Source: Chitinophaga sp. LS1 (GTDB taxonomy: Bacteria; Bacteroidota; Bacteroidia; Chitinophagales; Chitinophagaceae). Taken from it: DNA of 64,000 nucleotides. The stretch covers positions 744,001-808,000 of the forward strand of contig NZ_CP128362.1 in assembly GCF_034274695.1 (NCBI RefSeq). The letters are read 5' to 3'. Under the pieces are notes generated by a model. The model was not told the origin of the DNA. It searched no databases and was given only the letters and a program-made list of their open reading frames with translations. Each line of letters opens with the position of its first letter. Position 1 is the first letter of the stretch. Both the position numbers and the translations under genes were made by a program. Positions 10,069 to 19,359 of the stretch are shown here, one piece after another.

Positions 10069-10093
10069 AAAGCCCCCATTTCCAGGGGGCTTT
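10069..10093 (-). terminator. Hairpin between the ThuA gene and the ThuA-fusion gene
   Basis: A 9-bp perfect G/C-rich stem (10069-10077 with 10085-10093), 7-base loop, followed on the minus strand by TTTTT. It looks like a terminator for the upstream operon, leaving the fusion gene to read-through or its own promoter. Confidence 0.65.
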
Positions 10094-10101
10094 CTATATG
10101 A

Positions 10102-10875
10102 TTAGTAAAAGGTTCCTGCTGTGCTGGCGGTAGCTGCTTTCAAGCCCATCACATATCTGAGTCCACCCAGTACATGCCGCATGTACGTCTTATCGCTATA
10201 CGAGTCTTTGGTATGCCCCAGCTCTGTATAAAAAGCTCTGCCTCCATCGAAGTCATGATACCATGCCATGGGGTGGTTATCGCCGTTCTTACCACCTTCA
10301 TAACTGCTCTCATCTATTTTGATGAGCACATGTACATCGGGGTTCAGGTCTTTGAAATTGTACCACTCATCCCATCTGGACCATTTATCGCCCAGGTGAC
10401 GGGTGGCATCGTTATTCTTGTCTACTACCTGCAGGGTAGCCTGCTGTTGTGCCGGATGGCTGGTGAACCAGGCCCCTACCAGCTTATTGTACCATGGCCA
10501 GTCATACTCCGTATCAGTTGCAGCATGAATACCCATGAAACCACCGCCTTTGTGAATATACTTTTCCATAGCAGCCTGTTGTTTGTCGTCCAGGACATTG
10601 CCTGTCGTATTTAAAAACAACACCGCCGCATACTTCTTTAGATTCTTGTATTCAAATGCACTGGCGTCTTCCGTGGTGTCCACATCAAATCCATTTTCCT
10701 GGCCCAGCTTGATGAAAGCTACTTTAGCAACAGGAATACAATCATGACGAAAGCCCATCGTTTTAGAAAAAACCAGCAGGCGTGGACGATCCGCGGCTAT
10801 CAACCGGGTCATGGGATACAACATCAACAGTGCGGTGGCACATACAATGCCAACAAACAGTTTTTTCATATTCAT
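10102..10875 (-). CDS. ThuA-domain protein (secreted)
   Basis: 257 residues with an N-terminal hydrophobic signal (about 1-28) and one ThuA domain (PF06283-like, glutamine-amidotransferase-like fold) from about residue 30 to 245; motifs GIHAATDTEYDWPWY and FYTELGHTKDSY are clear. ThuA proteins are tied to metabolism of 3-keto sugars (the trehalose ThuAB system of rhizobia). Its start overlaps the stop of the DUF1080 gene by one base (TAATG), indicating translational coupling. It is strongly similar along its whole length to the ThuA domain of the next gene, so one is probably a duplicate of the other. ATG 10869 (MKK) is an alternative start. Confidence 0.92.
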   Translation of the reverse strand: MNMKKLFVGIVCATALLMLYPMTRLIAADRPRLLVFSKTMGFRHDCIPVAKVAFIKLGQENGFDVDTTEDASAFEYKNLKKYAAVLFLNTTGNVLDDKQQAAMEKYIHKGGGFMGIHAATDTEYDWPWYNKLVGAWFTSHPAQQQATLQVVDKNNDATRHLGDKWSRWDEWYNFKDLNPDVHVLIKIDESSYEGGKNGDNHPMAWYHDFDGGRAFYTELGHTKDSYSDKTYMRHVLGGLRYVMGLKAATASTAGTFY

Positions 10876-11579
10876 TAGAGTGTTTTGATCTTGAGACTGC
10901 GGTAGCTCACTACATTGCCATGATCCTGCAGGGCGATGTGACCTTTCGCATATTTCATAAAACCATCCCAGGTTTTAAACTTACTATTCGCTAACAGCTC
11001 CTTCCATTCATCGCTGCCAATAGTGGTTTCAATGGTTTTAGTGCCATTGAGCCAGAAGGTGAGATGACCGTCCTTTTTCAGGATGCGTGCTTTATTCCAC
11101 TCTCCTACTGGTTTTGCAGCGTCCTTTGTTGATTTTTTCAAATCATACAGATCGCCGGAATTATGTTTAGGATATTTACCATCCGGATGACGGGCATCGT
11201 CCAGCACCTGCATTTCAGCACCTGTCAGATAGGTAGCACCGTATTTTGGATCTTCATGAACGCTGAAGATCAGGCCACTGTTGCCACCTTCAGAGATCTT
11301 CCATTCGTAGGTAAAATCGTAGTTTTCATATTCATCGTTAGTAACGAGGTCGCCACCACCTTTCTTCACAGCAGTATCGAGTACAAATGCGCCATCAGTT
11401 ACCTTCCACCTGTCAGTAGCAGTGGATTGCAGATAAGAGTGCCAGCCTGTAGTCGTTTTGCCATCAAATAATAATTTCCAGCCGTCCTTTTGTTCTTTTG
11501 CAGTTAAAGTGTTGGGTTGTTGCGCGAAAACAGCGGCCGACGAGAGACTGAGCGCCAAAACGGGAATGAGCAATTTCAT
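10875..11579 (-). CDS. 3-keto-disaccharide hydrolase-like protein (DUF1080/PF06439)
   Basis: About 234 residues from ATG 11579, which gives a clean signal peptide (MKLLIPVLALSLSSAAVFA); the longer frame from 11654 adds 25 unlikely residues. The rest is one concanavalin-like DUF1080 domain: DGWKLLFDGKTTTGWHSY, the DFTYEWKISEGGNSGLIFSV core, GAEMQVLDD and HNSGDLYDL are family hallmarks. This family cleaves glycosidic bonds of 3-keto-glycosides by elimination/hydration. In this cluster it would act after C3 oxidation of a disaccharide or glycoside. Coupled to thuA by a 1-base overlap. Confidence 0.92.
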   Translation of the reverse strand: MKLLIPVLALSLSSAAVFAQQPNTLTAKEQKDGWKLLFDGKTTTGWHSYLQSTATDRWKVTDGAFVLDTAVKKGGGDLVTNDEYENYDFTYEWKISEGGNSGLIFSVHEDPKYGATYLTGAEMQVLDDARHPDGKYPKHNSGDLYDLKKSTKDAAKPVGEWNKARILKKDGHLTFWLNGTKTIETTIGSDEWKELLANSKFKTWDGFMKYAKGHIALQDHGNVVSYRSLKIKTL

Positions 11580-11737
11580 ATGATTAATGGATTTGTTTGG
11601 GTTTGGAATTTTAGCAAAGCGGATTACGAAAGAATCAATATACGTGCTATACAATGGTTCCGCAGTTCACCCACAGAATGACATAGTTGAGACCCGTAAA
11701 TTATTGCATCCATAATCCGCTACGGATAATTATTTGA

Positions 11738-12163
11738 CTACTTTAAAGCCAGAATGTATTTCACCATTTCTTTGGCGTCGTCTTTCGATACATTAGGGTG
11801 TGCCTGCATAGGAATTTCGCCCCAATGACCACTACCACCAGAGATGATTTTGTCAGCCAGCATTTCGATGTTTGCCTCAGAGGCTTCATATTTGGCAGCT
11901 ACTTCTTTGTAAGCAGGGCCTACCACTTTCATATCTACTTTGTGGCATGTCAGACAGTCCGACTGTGCAATCAGACCCGCGCCTTTCGAAGCTGCTGCTT
12001 CCGCCGCACCTTGCTTTACCATTGAGTTATCAACAGGCGCTTCGCTGCTGCTTGTTGATGTGTCTTTCTTTTCGCTGCTGTTACCGCTGCCACCACATGA
12101 GGCTAAGAAAAATGCACTTAATACGAATGGTGCCAGATAACGCATTCTCATTTTAGATTCCAT
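11738..12163 (-). CDS. Lipoprotein cytochrome c (class I, c551/c552-like)
   Basis: 141 residues. A lipoprotein signal with lipobox LASC, a Ser/Thr-rich linker, then one heme-binding domain with CLTCHK and a likely axial Met in IPMQAHP. It resembles the cytochrome domain inside the large fusion protein of the same cluster (CKTCHK ... TAMSAHP). A periplasm-facing electron acceptor or shuttle for the sugar dehydrogenation step is the natural role. It sits between the isomerase-like gene (92-bp gap) and the DUF1080 gene (158-bp gap), so it may be cotranscribed. ATG 12151 or 12145 are alternative starts. Confidence 0.92.
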   Translation of the reverse strand: MESKMRMRYLAPFVLSAFFLASCGGSGNSSEKKDTSTSSSEAPVDNSMVKQGAAEAAASKGAGLIAQSDCLTCHKVDMKVVGPAYKEVAAKYEASEANIEMLADKIISGGSGHWGEIPMQAHPNVSKDDAKEMVKYILALK

Positions 12164-12255
12164 TTTATAAGTCCTATTTCAGATTATGACAAATACAGAT
12201 TGTGTAATATAAGCAACCTTATAATTTAAATACGATAATTATGATGAAAAGCACC

Positions 12256-13311
12256 TTATTCCAGACCGAGTACCTTTCTGTTCAGACTTTCGTCCGCGCC
12301 TGCACTGGCAAAATCGTCGAACGCCTTTTCTGTCACACGAATAATATGATCTTTGATGAACGGTGCACCTTCTTTCGCACCTTCTTCCGGATGCTTCAGG
12401 CAGCACTCCCATTCCATCACCGCCCAACCTGAAAAATCATATTGCGTGAGCTTACTAAACACGGCTTTAAAATCAACCTGGCCATCACCCAGAGAACGGA
12501 ATCTACCCGGACGATCTACCCAACCCTGGTAACCGCCATATACACCGGAACGGCCGGTAGGATTGAATTCTGCATCTTTTACATGGAACATTTTGATCTT
12601 CTCATGATAGATGTCGATATATTCCAGGTAGTCAAGACATTGTAATACAAAATGACTTGGATCGTACAGCAGGCAGGCACGTTTATGATTGCCAGTCGCT
12701 TCCAGGAAACGTTCGTAAGTAGCGCCATCATGCAGATCTTCACCCGGGTGAATTTCATAACAGAGGTCTACACCATTCTCTTCAAATTCATTGAGGATCG
12801 GCAACCAACGGTTCGCCAGTTCTTTAAACCCGGTTTCAACCAGGCCAGCAGGGCGCTGTGGCCATGGATACACTGTATGCCAGAGCAATGCACCACTGAA
12901 AGTAGCATGCGCATCGAGGCCCAGGTTACGACTTGCTTTTGCAGCATATTTCAGTTGCTGCACCGCCCATTCGGTACGTGCAGCAGGTTTACCTCTTTTA
13001 TCAGCAGGCGCAAATGCATCGAACAGATCGCTGAATGCAGGATGCACAGCTACCAGTTGTCCCTGCAGGTGAGTGGAGAGTTCAGTGATTTCCAAACCGG
13101 TGGATTGCACTAATCCTTTGATATCATCAGCATAAGTTTTGCTTTCAGCAGCCTTTTGCAGATCGAAGATATTTGGATCGGAAGTAGGGATCTGCACGCC
13201 TTTAAAACCTAAGCCTGCCGCCCATTTACAGATGCTCTCCAATGAATTGAAAGGGGCAGTGTCACCCAGGAACTGCGCCAGAAATATACCGGGTCCTTTG
13301 ATAGTTTTCAT
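12256..13311 (-). CDS. Sugar phosphate isomerase/epimerase (xylose isomerase-like TIM barrel)
   Basis: 351 residues, AP-endonuclease-2/xylose-isomerase-like fold. Recognisable parts are the start with LESICKWAAGLGFKGVQIP, the metal-site strands LCYEIHPGEDLHDG (Glu), LLYDPSHFVLQ (Asp/His), IKMFHVKDAEF (His) and a late WAVMEWE (Glu). No signal peptide, so cytoplasmic. It starts 6 bp after the oxidoreductase stop, a clear two-gene operon. Such pairs occur in inositol and 3-keto-sugar catabolism; here the context favours 3-keto sugars. The exact substrate cannot be read from the sequence. Confidence 0.92.
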   Translation of the reverse strand: MKTIKGPGIFLAQFLGDTAPFNSLESICKWAAGLGFKGVQIPTSDPNIFDLQKAAESKTYADDIKGLVQSTGLEITELSTHLQGQLVAVHPAFSDLFDAFAPADKRGKPAARTEWAVQQLKYAAKASRNLGLDAHATFSGALLWHTVYPWPQRPAGLVETGFKELANRWLPILNEFEENGVDLCYEIHPGEDLHDGATYERFLEATGNHKRACLLYDPSHFVLQCLDYLEYIDIYHEKIKMFHVKDAEFNPTGRSGVYGGYQGWVDRPGRFRSLGDGQVDFKAVFSKLTQYDFSGWAVMEWECCLKHPEEGAKEGAPFIKDHIIRVTEKAFDDFASAGADESLNRKVLGLE

Positions 13312-13317
13312 AATAGA

Positions 13318-14481
13318 TCAGATTTCAAATTTTGTCCATTTTTCGTTGCTCTGTCCTGATTTCACGACGTTCTCAATGAAGGCCATGCCTCTTACACCAT
13401 CATCCACACCCGGGAAATCGAGTGCTTCAGGGGCAGGTGTTTCACCATTTAATTTAGCCTGCAGCGTGAGTGCGAAGTTGCGATACAGGTTGCCAAAGGC
13501 TTCGAGGTAACCTTCCGGATGTCCGCCGGGAGTGCGGGTATTGTGGATGGCATAACTACTTTGCAGGGCACCATAGTTATTACCGGCGCGATAAATTTCA
13601 GTAGGTTTATCCAGCCATTTTACCAGCAGGGTATTGGGTTCCATCTGTGACCATTCGATGCCGCCTTTTTCACCATATACCCGGATGGTGAGATTGTTTT
13701 CTTCACCAGCCGCTACCTGAGAGGCAATGAGCACACCAGAAGCACCATTATCGAATTTCAGCAGCACACCACCGTCGTCATCCAGTGCACGACCGGGAAC
13801 TACGATATTGAGATCTGCACACAGTTTGTCTATTTTCAACCCACTGATATACTCGGCCAGATTGGCAGCGTGGGTACCGATATCGCCCATACAACCTGCT
13901 TTACCAGAGCGGCTGGGGTCTGTACGCCAGGCAGCACCTTTACTATCTTTTTCAGAGAAAGTGCTGAGCCAACCCTGTGGATATTCAACATAGACCTTTC
14001 TGATCTTGCCAAATACACCGTTTTTCACCATTTGCTTCGCCTGCTTTACCATTGGGTAACCAGTGTAAGTGTGGGTGAGTAGTAGGGAGAGGCCGGTAGC
14101 TTCCACCTTTGCTTTCAGTTGTTTGGCTTCTTCGAGGGTAAATGTGATGGGTTTGTCGATGGCTACATGGAAACCTTTTTCCAGCGCGAGCATAGCTGGT
14201 TCAAAGTGCACGTGATTGGGCGTAACAATGGCAATAAAATCCAGTTTTTCATCAGCCGGTTTGTTCGCTTCTGCCTCCAGCATCGTCTTATAGTCAGGAT
14301 AGGTCCTGTCAGGGTGGAGGAACAACATTTCGCCAGAGGCTTTAGAGAGCTCCGGGTCAGAGCTGAAAGCACCTGCTTTCAATTCAATCAGTCCATCCAT
14401 GTTCGCTGCAATTCTATGAATAGCACCGATGAAGGCATTCTTACCGCCCCCAATCATTCCCATTCTTAACTTACGGTTCAT
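13318..14481 (-). CDS. Gfo/Idh/MocA-family oxidoreductase
   Basis: 387 residues from ATG 14481 (MNRKLRMGMIGGGKNAFIGA); the longer frame to 14556 adds 25 unrelated residues. An N-terminal Rossmann fold with GMIGGGK-type nucleotide site, the family EKP-like motif as AIDKPITFTLEEAKQL with the catalytic lysine, and a C-terminal domain with GDIGTHAANLAEYISG. Family members oxidise or reduce sugars, often at C3, with NAD(P) or a tightly held cofactor. First gene of the minus-strand sugar cluster. A palindromic element at 14614-14634 and a TACATTTA at 14594-14601 lie upstream. Confidence 0.93.
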   Translation of the reverse strand: MNRKLRMGMIGGGKNAFIGAIHRIAANMDGLIELKAGAFSSDPELSKASGEMLFLHPDRTYPDYKTMLEAEANKPADEKLDFIAIVTPNHVHFEPAMLALEKGFHVAIDKPITFTLEEAKQLKAKVEATGLSLLLTHTYTGYPMVKQAKQMVKNGVFGKIRKVYVEYPQGWLSTFSEKDSKGAAWRTDPSRSGKAGCMGDIGTHAANLAEYISGLKIDKLCADLNIVVPGRALDDDGGVLLKFDNGASGVLIASQVAAGEENNLTIRVYGEKGGIEWSQMEPNTLLVKWLDKPTEIYRAGNNYGALQSSYAIHNTRTPGGHPEGYLEAFGNLYRNFALTLQAKLNGETPAPEALDFPGVDDGVRGMAFIENVVKSGQSNEKWTKFEI

Positions 14482-14593
14482 TGGCAAATACTTTTTGTTC
14501 TTTATGATAGGTTTTGTTTTTCTCTTCCCGCAGCATGAAACGGGGGTTTTGTGCACGTGATATTATCTCATAACGTCGTTGCTTCACAGCTTT

Positions 14594-14601
14594 TAAATGT
14601 A
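14594..14601 (-). promoter_or_regulatory. Possible -7 promoter element of the sugar-oxidation cluster
   Basis: TACATTTA on the minus strand, one base off TAnnTTTG, 112 bp upstream of the oxidoreductase start. No perfect -33 TTTG is present; the adjacent palindrome occupies that region. Confidence 0.35.
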
Positions 14602-14613
14602 GAAAACTCCGGG

Positions 14614-14634
14614 GAAATTTCTATATGAAATTTC
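14614..14634. promoter_or_regulatory. Putative operator GAAATTTC-N5-GAAATTTC
   Basis: Two perfect 8-base palindromes separated by TATAT form a 21-base dyad 12 bp upstream of the -7-like element of the sugar cluster. Shape and position fit a dimeric repressor or activator site. No cognate regulator gene is visible nearby. Confidence 0.45.
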
Positions 14635-15105
14635 TTAATCGCCTGAAATAGGAGAATTTTTATTGACTCAATAGTCTACTTGTATTATAAAAGTATTATA
14701 GTAAAAATGAAAGAAAAATATGAGTAAGAAGTGTAGAATTAATTAACAAACAAATGTTTATATAAAAATAAAGAGCCTGATAAGACTATCCGGCTCTTGT
14801 TTTACTATCCTATGAAAACCCTAATAATGTAAAGGTAGACTGTTGTAACAAATGAAGGTGTTAAACGGTCGTTAATAATATCTTTTTTTTAAAGTGTACT
14901 TTTTACGGCTTATCCTAATTGAAACCAGAACGATATAGATGAAGGAATTGATTATATGGTGGTATAAAATATGTTTTTGAGTACAGCAACCAGGTCAATT
15001 ATTTGCTTAAAACATTGATTATCAATCATTTTAATAATGAAATTTCGATCCAGGGTTGTCTGGTTATACTCATTTTTGTACATTGAGAAATATATAATAA
15101 TACCT
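14635..15105. other. AT-rich spacer between the sugar cluster and the DUF4253 gene
   Basis: About 470 bases with no convincing gene. It holds an isolated terminator-like hairpin (14771-14798) and presumably the promoter of the plus-strand lipoprotein gene. Confidence 0.5.
14771..14798 (+). terminator. Isolated terminator-like hairpin with no gene in front
   Basis: AAGAGCC/GGCTCTT arms (7 bp) extended by GATA/TATC across one mismatch, then GTTTTA. Both flanks are A/T-rich, so it could work in either direction. No coding gene ends here on either strand. Confidence 0.45.
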
Positions 15106-15729
15106 ATGAGCAAGGTTCTTTTATCCTTTGCGGCTGTCACCCTCCTTTTTTCCTGCACCAACTTTGGGAAAGAGGTACCTATCAGTGAACAGGATCGTGT
15201 TTTGGCGGATTCCCTGCATTTTGACCGGAGCGCTATTTCCGCCATCCGGACACTCACTACGGTACCTTTACATTCCCTTGGAGAAGATGCAGGGATAGAG
15301 TTTGAGTATAACCCAAAGCCAGAGAAATACGAGCGGATCCGCAAAAAACTACGGTCTGCCGGTTATCTTCTCTTTAAATCTGAAGAAAATTATGGGAACC
15401 TTCCTGATCAATATGCCGTGATCAAATCCAATGATCAGTTTGACATTATCCGGTTAAAATCCACGGCGGCTCCTAATTATGACATCTCCAATGACAGCTT
15501 ATTGTTCAGACTGCACGACTGGCATAACCGATACTCCCTGGAGATTCTTGGCGCAGGCAACGACTGGTTTGAAGCCAGAATAGAGCATATTTCACCCGCA
15601 GACCTCGAAGCCTTTGCCAGGGAAATACATAATTTTTGTCCGGATATAGCAGAGGAAGGGATTGGAAACGTGGAAGATCTCGTCCAGGAGCTGAAAGACA
15701 CAAAGACTTTGTACCTCTGGTGGGATTAA
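15106..15729 (+). CDS. DUF4253-domain lipoprotein
   Basis: About 207 residues from ATG 15106 (MSKVLLSFAAVTLLFSC), which gives a perfect lipoprotein signal; the frame from 15037 only adds upstream junk. The C-terminal 100 residues match DUF4253 as I know it: RLHDWHNRYSLEILG, the middle AREIHNFCPDIAEEGIGNVEDLVQEL and the terminal LYLWWD. The domain has no known activity. It is monocistronic as far as can be seen, upstream of secA with a 217-bp gap. Confidence 0.8.
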   Translation: MSKVLLSFAAVTLLFSCTNFGKEVPISEQDRVLADSLHFDRSAISAIRTLTTVPLHSLGEDAGIEFEYNPKPEKYERIRKKLRSAGYLLFKSEENYGNLPDQYAVIKSNDQFDIIRLKSTAAPNYDISNDSLLFRLHDWHNRYSLEILGAGNDWFEARIEHISPADLEAFAREIHNFCPDIAEEGIGNVEDLVQELKDTKTLYLWWD

Positions 15730-15946
15730 AATTTATTTTTTCTGGTTTAACTGTCATCCTACGGCATTACAGCTTCACTATGTGCAAATAATTCCTAATT
15801 TTACGGGCCTTGCGCGAAACCCGGATAGCTGACACCTTGTCACCGGTTGCTTTCCAAGCATAATATTTGGGTAAGGAAACAGAAATGGAACATAGGTATC
15901 CTATGGCCCTACAACTATTTTAACAATCATTCGTAATAAACTAGAC

Positions 15947-18900
15947 ATGTTAGGTTTTTTAACAAAACTTTTTGGCGGGCATAAATCGGAGAGAGACATC
16001 AACACGATCATGCCTTTAGTGAAAAGGATCAACGAGGAGTATGAAAAACTGCAATCCCTGCCTGTAGACCAGCTGCGTAACAAAACGCAGGATTTTCGCC
16101 AACGGATCAAAGCCCATTTGTCGAAGATTGACGGAGTAATTGCCGAGAAACAGACTGAGGCTGAACAGACTGAAGAAGTAACCGCTAAGGATACCATCTA
16201 TCAGGAAGTGGATAAGCTGAAGAAAGACAGAGATAAACAAATCGAAGAAATACTGAAGGAAATTTTGCCTGAAGCATTTGCGGTGGTAAAAGCAACTGCA
16301 TATCTCTTCACCAACAATCCTACTATTACTGCTACCGCCACTCCGCTGGACCGGGACCTGGCAGTAAGAAAGGATTACCTGACCATTGAAGGTGACAAAG
16401 TGACGTGGAAGAATACCTGGACTGCCGCTGGTAGTCAGGTAACCTGGAACATGGTTCATTATGACGTACAGCTCATAGGTGGTATCGTGCTCCATGAAGG
16501 TAAGATCTCCGAAATGGCTACGGGTGAAGGTAAAACCCTCGTATCTACCCTGCCTGCTTATCTGAATGCATTGGCTGGCGAAGGTGTTCACATCGTAACG
16601 GTGAACGACTACCTCGCTCGTCGTGACTCTGAGTGGAATGGTCCTATCTTCGAATTCCTGGATATCACCGTAGATTGTATCGACAAGCACCAGCCAAACA
16701 CTGCTGATCGTCGTGCCGCCTACCTGGCTGACCTTACCTATGGTACTAACAACGAATTTGGTTTTGACTACCTGCGTGACAACATGGTGCATACACCAGA
16801 CGAAATGGTGCAACGTAAGCACCACTTTGCCATGGTGGATGAGGTGGATAGCGTATTGGTGGATGACGCCCGTACCCCACTCATCATCTCTGGTCCGGTT
16901 CCCCGTGGTGACGACCAGGAGTTCCATGCACTGAGACCCCGCATCCAACGTCTGATCGATGCACAACGCGCAGCTACTTCCCAGTACCTGCTCGAAGCAA
17001 AGAAACTGATTGCTGAAGGTAAAGACGATCCTAAAACAGGTGGTCTGGCCCTGATGCGTGCATGGCGCGGTTTGCCTAAAAGCAGCTCACTGATCAAGTA
17101 CCTGAGCGAACCAGGTATCAAAGTATTATTACAGAAAGCTGAAAACTACTACATCGCCGACCAACAGCGCGAAATGCCGAAGGTAGATGAAGAACTGTAC
17201 TTCAGCATCGACGAAAAGAACAACACTGTAGACCTGACAGATAAAGGTATTCACCTGATCACTCAATCCGGTGAAGATCCAAACTTCTTCATCATGCCCG
17301 ATGTCGGCTCTGAGATCGCTGATCTCGAAAAGCTGGAACTGACAGCTGATGAGAAATTACATCGTAAAGAAGCCCTGCTGCAGGACTTCGCACAGAAATC
17401 TGATCGTATCCACTCCGTACAGCAATTACTGAAAGCATACACCCTCTTCGATAAAGATGTGGAGTATGTAGTAATGGATGGAAAAGTGAAGATCGTAGAT
17501 GAACAAACAGGTCGTATCCTGGATGGCCGCCGTTATTCTGACGGTCTGCACCAGGCAATCGAAGCGAAAGAAAACGTAAAAGTGGAAGCTGCTACGCAAA
17601 CATTCGCTACCGTTACCCTGCAGAACTACTTCCGTATGTATCACAAACTGGCTGGTATGACCGGTACAGCGGTGACAGAAGCAGGTGAGTTCTGGGAAAT
17701 CTACAAACTGGATGTTGTTACCATTCCAACTAACCTCCCTATTACCCGTAAGGATAATGAGGATCTGGTATACAAAACCAAACGCGATAAATACAGAGCA
17801 GTCATCGAAGAAGTAAAGAAACTGCAGAACGAAGGACGCCCTGTACTGGTAGGTACTACCTCCGTAGAAGTATCCGAGTTACTGAGTAAGATGCTCACCT
17901 TCGATAAAGTGCCACACAATGTATTGAACGCAAAACAACACGCCCGTGAAGCACAAATCGTAGCAGAAGCTGGTCTGAAAGGTGCTGTGACCATCGCTAC
18001 CAACATGGCAGGTCGTGGTACGGATATCAAGCTCGGCCCCGGTGTGAAAGATGCAGGTGGTCTGGCTATCATCGGTACTGAACGCCACGAAAGCCGTCGT
18101 GTAGACCGTCAGTTACGTGGTCGTGCCGGTCGTCAGGGAGATCCGGGTACTTCACAGTTCTTTGTATCTCTGGAAGATGACCTGATGCGTATGTTCGGTT
18201 CTGACCGTATCGCTGGTCTGATGGACCGTATGGGTTATAAAGAAGGCGAAGTGATTCAGCATAGCATGATCACCCGTTCTATCGAAAGAGCACAGAAAAA
18301 AGTAGAAGAAAATAACTTCGGTATCCGTAAGCGTCTGTTGGAATATGATGACGTGATGAACAAACAACGTACTGTGATTTATGCGAAGCGTAATCACGCC
18401 TTGTTTGGTGAGCGTCTGGCTATCGATGTGGACAATGCATTCTATGATGTAGCTGAAAACCTTGCAACGACACATAAAGATACCGGCGACCTGGAAGCAC
18501 TGAAACTGGATATCATCCTCAACTTCGCGATCGATATCGATGTAACGCAGGAAGAGCTGACGAAAGGTGATGTAAACCAACTGGCATCTAAACTGTACCA
18601 CGCTGCGAAAGAAAACTACCAGCGCAAAGTACAGGAGATCGCACAGAATACACTGCCTGTGATCAAACAGATCCATGAAGAACAGGGCCACCATGTTGAG
18701 AATATCTCCATTCCATTTACTGATTTCGTGAAGAGAGGTGTGAATGTAATGGCGAACCTGCAGAAGGTAGTAGATACCAATGGGTATGAAACGATCAACT
18801 CACTGGAACGTAACATCACCCTGTCATTGATCGATGATGCGTGGAAAGAGCACCTGCGTGCGATGGATGACCTGAAACAATCCGTACAGAGTGCAGTGTG

Positions 18901-19291
18901 GGAACAGAAAGATCCACTGTTGATTTATAAGTTCGAAGCGTTTAACCTGTTTAAAGAGGTGACTGCTGAGACAAGTAAAGAGATTGTATCTTTCCTGTGT
19001 AAATGCGGTATTCCTGTGCAGGATGATGGTGGTCGTGCACAACAGCAACAGCGCCAGCAGGCACCTCCGCCAATCAGGGAGGCACGTGAGCAGAAGACTG
19101 ATATGAGTAAGCTGAAGGCGACACATCAGGATTTTGAAACTACCAATGGTCATGAGGCGCAGGAGTATGCTACGAATGCAGAGCCGATGAAACAGGATCC
19201 TGTGAAGGTGGGACCTAAGGTGGGAAGGAATGATCCTTGTCCTTGTGGAAGTGGTAAGAAGTTTAAGCAATGTCATGGGAAGGATTTGTAG
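15947..19291 (+). CDS. secA: Protein translocase subunit SecA
   Basis: 1114 residues. The ATPase motor of the Sec pathway at the inner membrane, driving preproteins through SecYEG. Seen: Walker A in MATGEGKTLVSTLPAYLNA, the DEAD-like DEVDSVLVDDARTPLIISGP, the helicase-like NMAGRGTDIKLG and RQLRGRAGRQGDPG, the helical scaffold, and a C-terminal SEC-C zinc motif CPCGSGKKFKQCHG. The extra length over E. coli SecA (about 900) is usual for Bacteroidota and includes an insertion in the first nucleotide-binding domain around residues 50-100 (charged, KLKKDRDKQIEEILKE). A terminator follows directly. Confidence 0.98.
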   Translation: MLGFLTKLFGGHKSERDINTIMPLVKRINEEYEKLQSLPVDQLRNKTQDFRQRIKAHLSKIDGVIAEKQTEAEQTEEVTAKDTIYQEVDKLKKDRDKQIEEILKEILPEAFAVVKATAYLFTNNPTITATATPLDRDLAVRKDYLTIEGDKVTWKNTWTAAGSQVTWNMVHYDVQLIGGIVLHEGKISEMATGEGKTLVSTLPAYLNALAGEGVHIVTVNDYLARRDSEWNGPIFEFLDITVDCIDKHQPNTADRRAAYLADLTYGTNNEFGFDYLRDNMVHTPDEMVQRKHHFAMVDEVDSVLVDDARTPLIISGPVPRGDDQEFHALRPRIQRLIDAQRAATSQYLLEAKKLIAEGKDDPKTGGLALMRAWRGLPKSSSLIKYLSEPGIKVLLQKAENYYIADQQREMPKVDEELYFSIDEKNNTVDLTDKGIHLITQSGEDPNFFIMPDVGSEIADLEKLELTADEKLHRKEALLQDFAQKSDRIHSVQQLLKAYTLFDKDVEYVVMDGKVKIVDEQTGRILDGRRYSDGLHQAIEAKENVKVEAATQTFATVTLQNYFRMYHKLAGMTGTAVTEAGEFWEIYKLDVVTIPTNLPITRKDNEDLVYKTKRDKYRAVIEEVKKLQNEGRPVLVGTTSVEVSELLSKMLTFDKVPHNVLNAKQHAREAQIVAEAGLKGAVTIATNMAGRGTDIKLGPGVKDAGGLAIIGTERHESRRVDRQLRGRAGRQGDPGTSQFFVSLEDDLMRMFGSDRIAGLMDRMGYKEGEVIQHSMITRSIERAQKKVEENNFGIRKRLLEYDDVMNKQRTVIYAKRNHALFGERLAIDVDNAFYDVAENLATTHKDTGDLEALKLDIILNFAIDIDVTQEELTKGDVNQLASKLYHAAKENYQRKVQEIAQNTLPVIKQIHEEQGHHVENISIPFTDFVKRGVNVMANLQKVVDTNGYETINSLERNITLSLIDDAWKEHLRAMDDLKQSVQSAVWEQKDPLLIYKFEAFNLFKEVTAETSKEIVSFLCKCGIPVQDDGGRAQQQQRQQAPPPIREAREQKTDMSKLKATHQDFETTNGHEAQEYATNAEPMKQDPVKVGPKVGRNDPCPCGSGKKFKQCHGKDL

Positions 19292-19312
19292 TCCTTGCCG
19301 GATGAAAATAGT

Positions 19313-19340
19313 AAAGGGTGTCTCAGCTGAGGCACCCTTT
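19313..19340 (+). terminator. secA terminator
   Basis: Stem AAAGGGTG/CACCCTTT with an inner CTC-AGCT-GAG helix, followed by GTTTTTT. Confidence 0.85.
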
Positions 19341-19359
19341 GTTTTTTATATACAAAGGA

